DNA of 27,500 nt, from NCBI GenBank assembly GCA_905221605.1, contig CAJNDS010002144.1, positions 105,001 through 132,500 of the forward strand, given 5' to 3'. The translations under genes and the position numbers were made by a program. The DNA is from Symbiodinium natans. Its lineage: Eukaryota > Sar > Dinophyceae > Suessiales > Symbiodiniaceae. The notes under the pieces were generated by a model. That model saw only the letters and a program-made list of their open reading frames with translations. It was not told the DNA's origin and ran no database searches. This document shows, in pieces, positions 26,129 to 27,500 of this stretch. The first letter of the stretch is position 1; each line of letters opens with the position of its first letter.

Positions 26129-26270
26129 AAGGGGGGTTGCTCGTTCTCTCTCTTTGGAGCGTTCAGGGATTTTGGGCTTTTCTTGTGTTAAGTTTAGGGT
26201 GTTTAAGGCTTTTCTTTCCCTCACCACCCATTTCGACCTTTGCAGGCTTCTCCTTGTCACACCAACCGCT

Positions 26271-26301
26271 CTCTCTCGTCTCTCTCTTTCGCTCTCTCTG
26301 G

Positions 26302-26387
<86 letters not shown>

Positions 26388-26441
26388 TCTCCCTCTCTCC
26401 CGCTCCGCTCTCTCCGCTCTCTCCCTCTCTCCCTCTCTCCC
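26271..26441. repeat. CT microsatellite
   Basis: A pure (CT)40 tract at 26303-26382, flanked by CCCTCT and CTCCG variants. Leu/Ser- and Glu/Arg-repeat reading frames over it are by-products. Confidence 0.97.
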
Positions 26442-27500
26442 AGTCATACGTTGGGATGTCCAGGGCAGGTGTCTCAAGAAGACTGTCTCCTTACATACGT
26501 TTCCCGGACACCGGAACCCTTTGGTGAGACGCCAGTCGGGGGCTGGTGCTGATGTTTATGGGCACCTGTTGGTGAATGAGGGGATGGAATTGCGTTGTGC
26601 AGATTTCCGGAGTGTGCCCTAAACTCTGGGCAGTAGGTAGTTCAGGTCACTTATCCTCATATAGCCTCAGCCCATACACAGCAGGCACACACCTCACCTA
26701 CACTATGTACAAAGCATTCCTTAAAATGATCCTGTCACAACTCTTTGACGCAGTGAAGCTGCCAGCCGCCTATGGACCTGCCAACAACTTGTAGCTTCCA
26801 AGGGGTTCATCGGGATCTTGGGTTGTTTGCAGGACTATGGGCGGCAGAAGAATTCAGGAAATGCTCTGAATAAACATTCATTGTTGATGCAGAGTGACAA
26901 AGCTTCGTGGGACGAATGCTGAGTGGCAGGTGACACTCACTTTTTGAGTGGGCCTTGAGGGTCTTTGGGTCTTGCAGGAGTTTAGGACTCAGGGAGCTGC
27001 CACTTCTGCCAGAAGTTAAGGTCCAATGAAAAAAAGCATTCGGCACGATGGAAAGGCACAAGAGGAAGGGATTGAACAGTTTAGGATCAAGGGCTTGCAG
27101 GCCTCTTGCCTCCATCTATTTTGATGAGAAAGATGTGCGTACCTTGACATTAAGGACTGTAAAACAGCAACCATGCTGTGGAAGAGAAAGCCGCATCCAA
27201 GCAGACATGCCCATATCTCCCAGCCGTTTTTCTACAGCTATGCAGGGCTCGAAATGGTCCAACCTCCAGCAATGCACTCAACTCTCGCAGCCTCAGGAGT
27301 TGCTTACAGCATAGTGATGACAAGCCCTTTCGAACCTTGGATGAATCCCATGTCAGGGACAACCTGCCCAAAAACTTAACGCAGTCGAAACATTCATCTT
27401 GCACACCAAACTCATGGGGTAACCCGTTTCACAGGCACACCCTGCGGCCCAAGCGAAGATCCTGCATGTCAGCATCCTATTAAATGCAAACCGAAACATG
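26442..27500. other. Non-repetitive DNA, possibly genic, no gene recognised
   Basis: Balanced composition without telomeric words, unlike the rest of the window. Several overlapping frames of 70-100 codons exist on both strands (for example 27178-27483 plus and 27150-27404 minus), but none has a recognisable domain. A plus-strand frame from the CT tract continues to 26622. It may contain exons of a gene that runs past the window end. A pyrimidine-rich CAG or TAG acceptor can be found, but no exon chain can be supported. Confidence 0.4.

Noticed and set aside
26137-26622. Leu/Ser-rich and Glu/Arg-rich ORFs over the CT tract
   Set aside because: Products of a dinucleotide microsatellite, with no conserved motif.
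1-27500. tRNA, 5S or other rRNA genes
   Set aside because: No T-loop plus acceptor-stem combination or conserved rRNA core could be recognised by eye. A covariance search would be needed to exclude short or diverged genes.

Overview
The window looks like nuclear, subtelomere-like DNA of a eukaryote, most probably a dinoflagellate (moderate confidence). It holds dozens of short arrays of the telomeric heptamer CCCTAAA/TTTAGGG, long homopolymers and microsatellites, very few open genes, no prokaryotic operon or ribosome-binding-site signals, and a decayed copy of a mitochondrial cytochrome b (cob) segment whose residues fit an alveolate/dinoflagellate type. The KKPA motif in the transposase N-terminus is also familiar from dinoflagellate proteins (recollection, not a search result).

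Layout. 1-885: GGCCCT hexamer satellite, a spacer, then a telomeric array. 886-7055: alternating telomeric arrays in both orientations, separated by short non-repetitive spacers and several small inverted-repeat (MITE-like) elements. 7244-8884: a 15-bp satellite (gttgcccccgccagg) in several blocks, containing a duplicated non-satellite cassette and the cob-derived NUMT at 8062-8432. 8885-15710: a 6.8-kb segment bounded by matching terminal inverted repeats. It carries three minus-strand ORFs (an IS1595/ISXO2-like DDE transposase, a superfamily-3-like NTPase and an unknown 168-aa ORF) and, near the right end, 264-bp repeats with eleven copies of a 25-bp palindrome. 15711-16205: an AT-rich tract, another small inverted-repeat element and a last block of the 15-bp satellite. 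16340-18425: structured GC-rich DNA and more telomeric arrays. 18480-19690: a second hexamer-satellite-to-telomere junction that is a diverged copy of the left end. 19700-26130: telomeric arrays including many variants (CCCTAAAA, CCCTACAA, CCCCTAAA, CACCCTAAA), plus inverted-repeat elements. 26271-26441: a CT microsatellite. 26442-27500: non-repetitive DNA with no recognisable gene.

How the parts may work together. The best candidate for an undescribed system is the 8885-15710 element: a cut-and-paste type transposase encoded with a replicative-helicase-like NTPase and an unknown third protein, all on one strand, with palindromic iteron-like repeats near one end. The inference is that transposase and NTPase act on the terminal and subterminal repeats, and it is not proven by sequence alone. 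The second broad pattern is the recurring module 'C-strand telomeric array, about 70-155 bp of non-repetitive DNA, G-strand telomeric array', which makes much of the rest of the window a chain of large inverted repeats.
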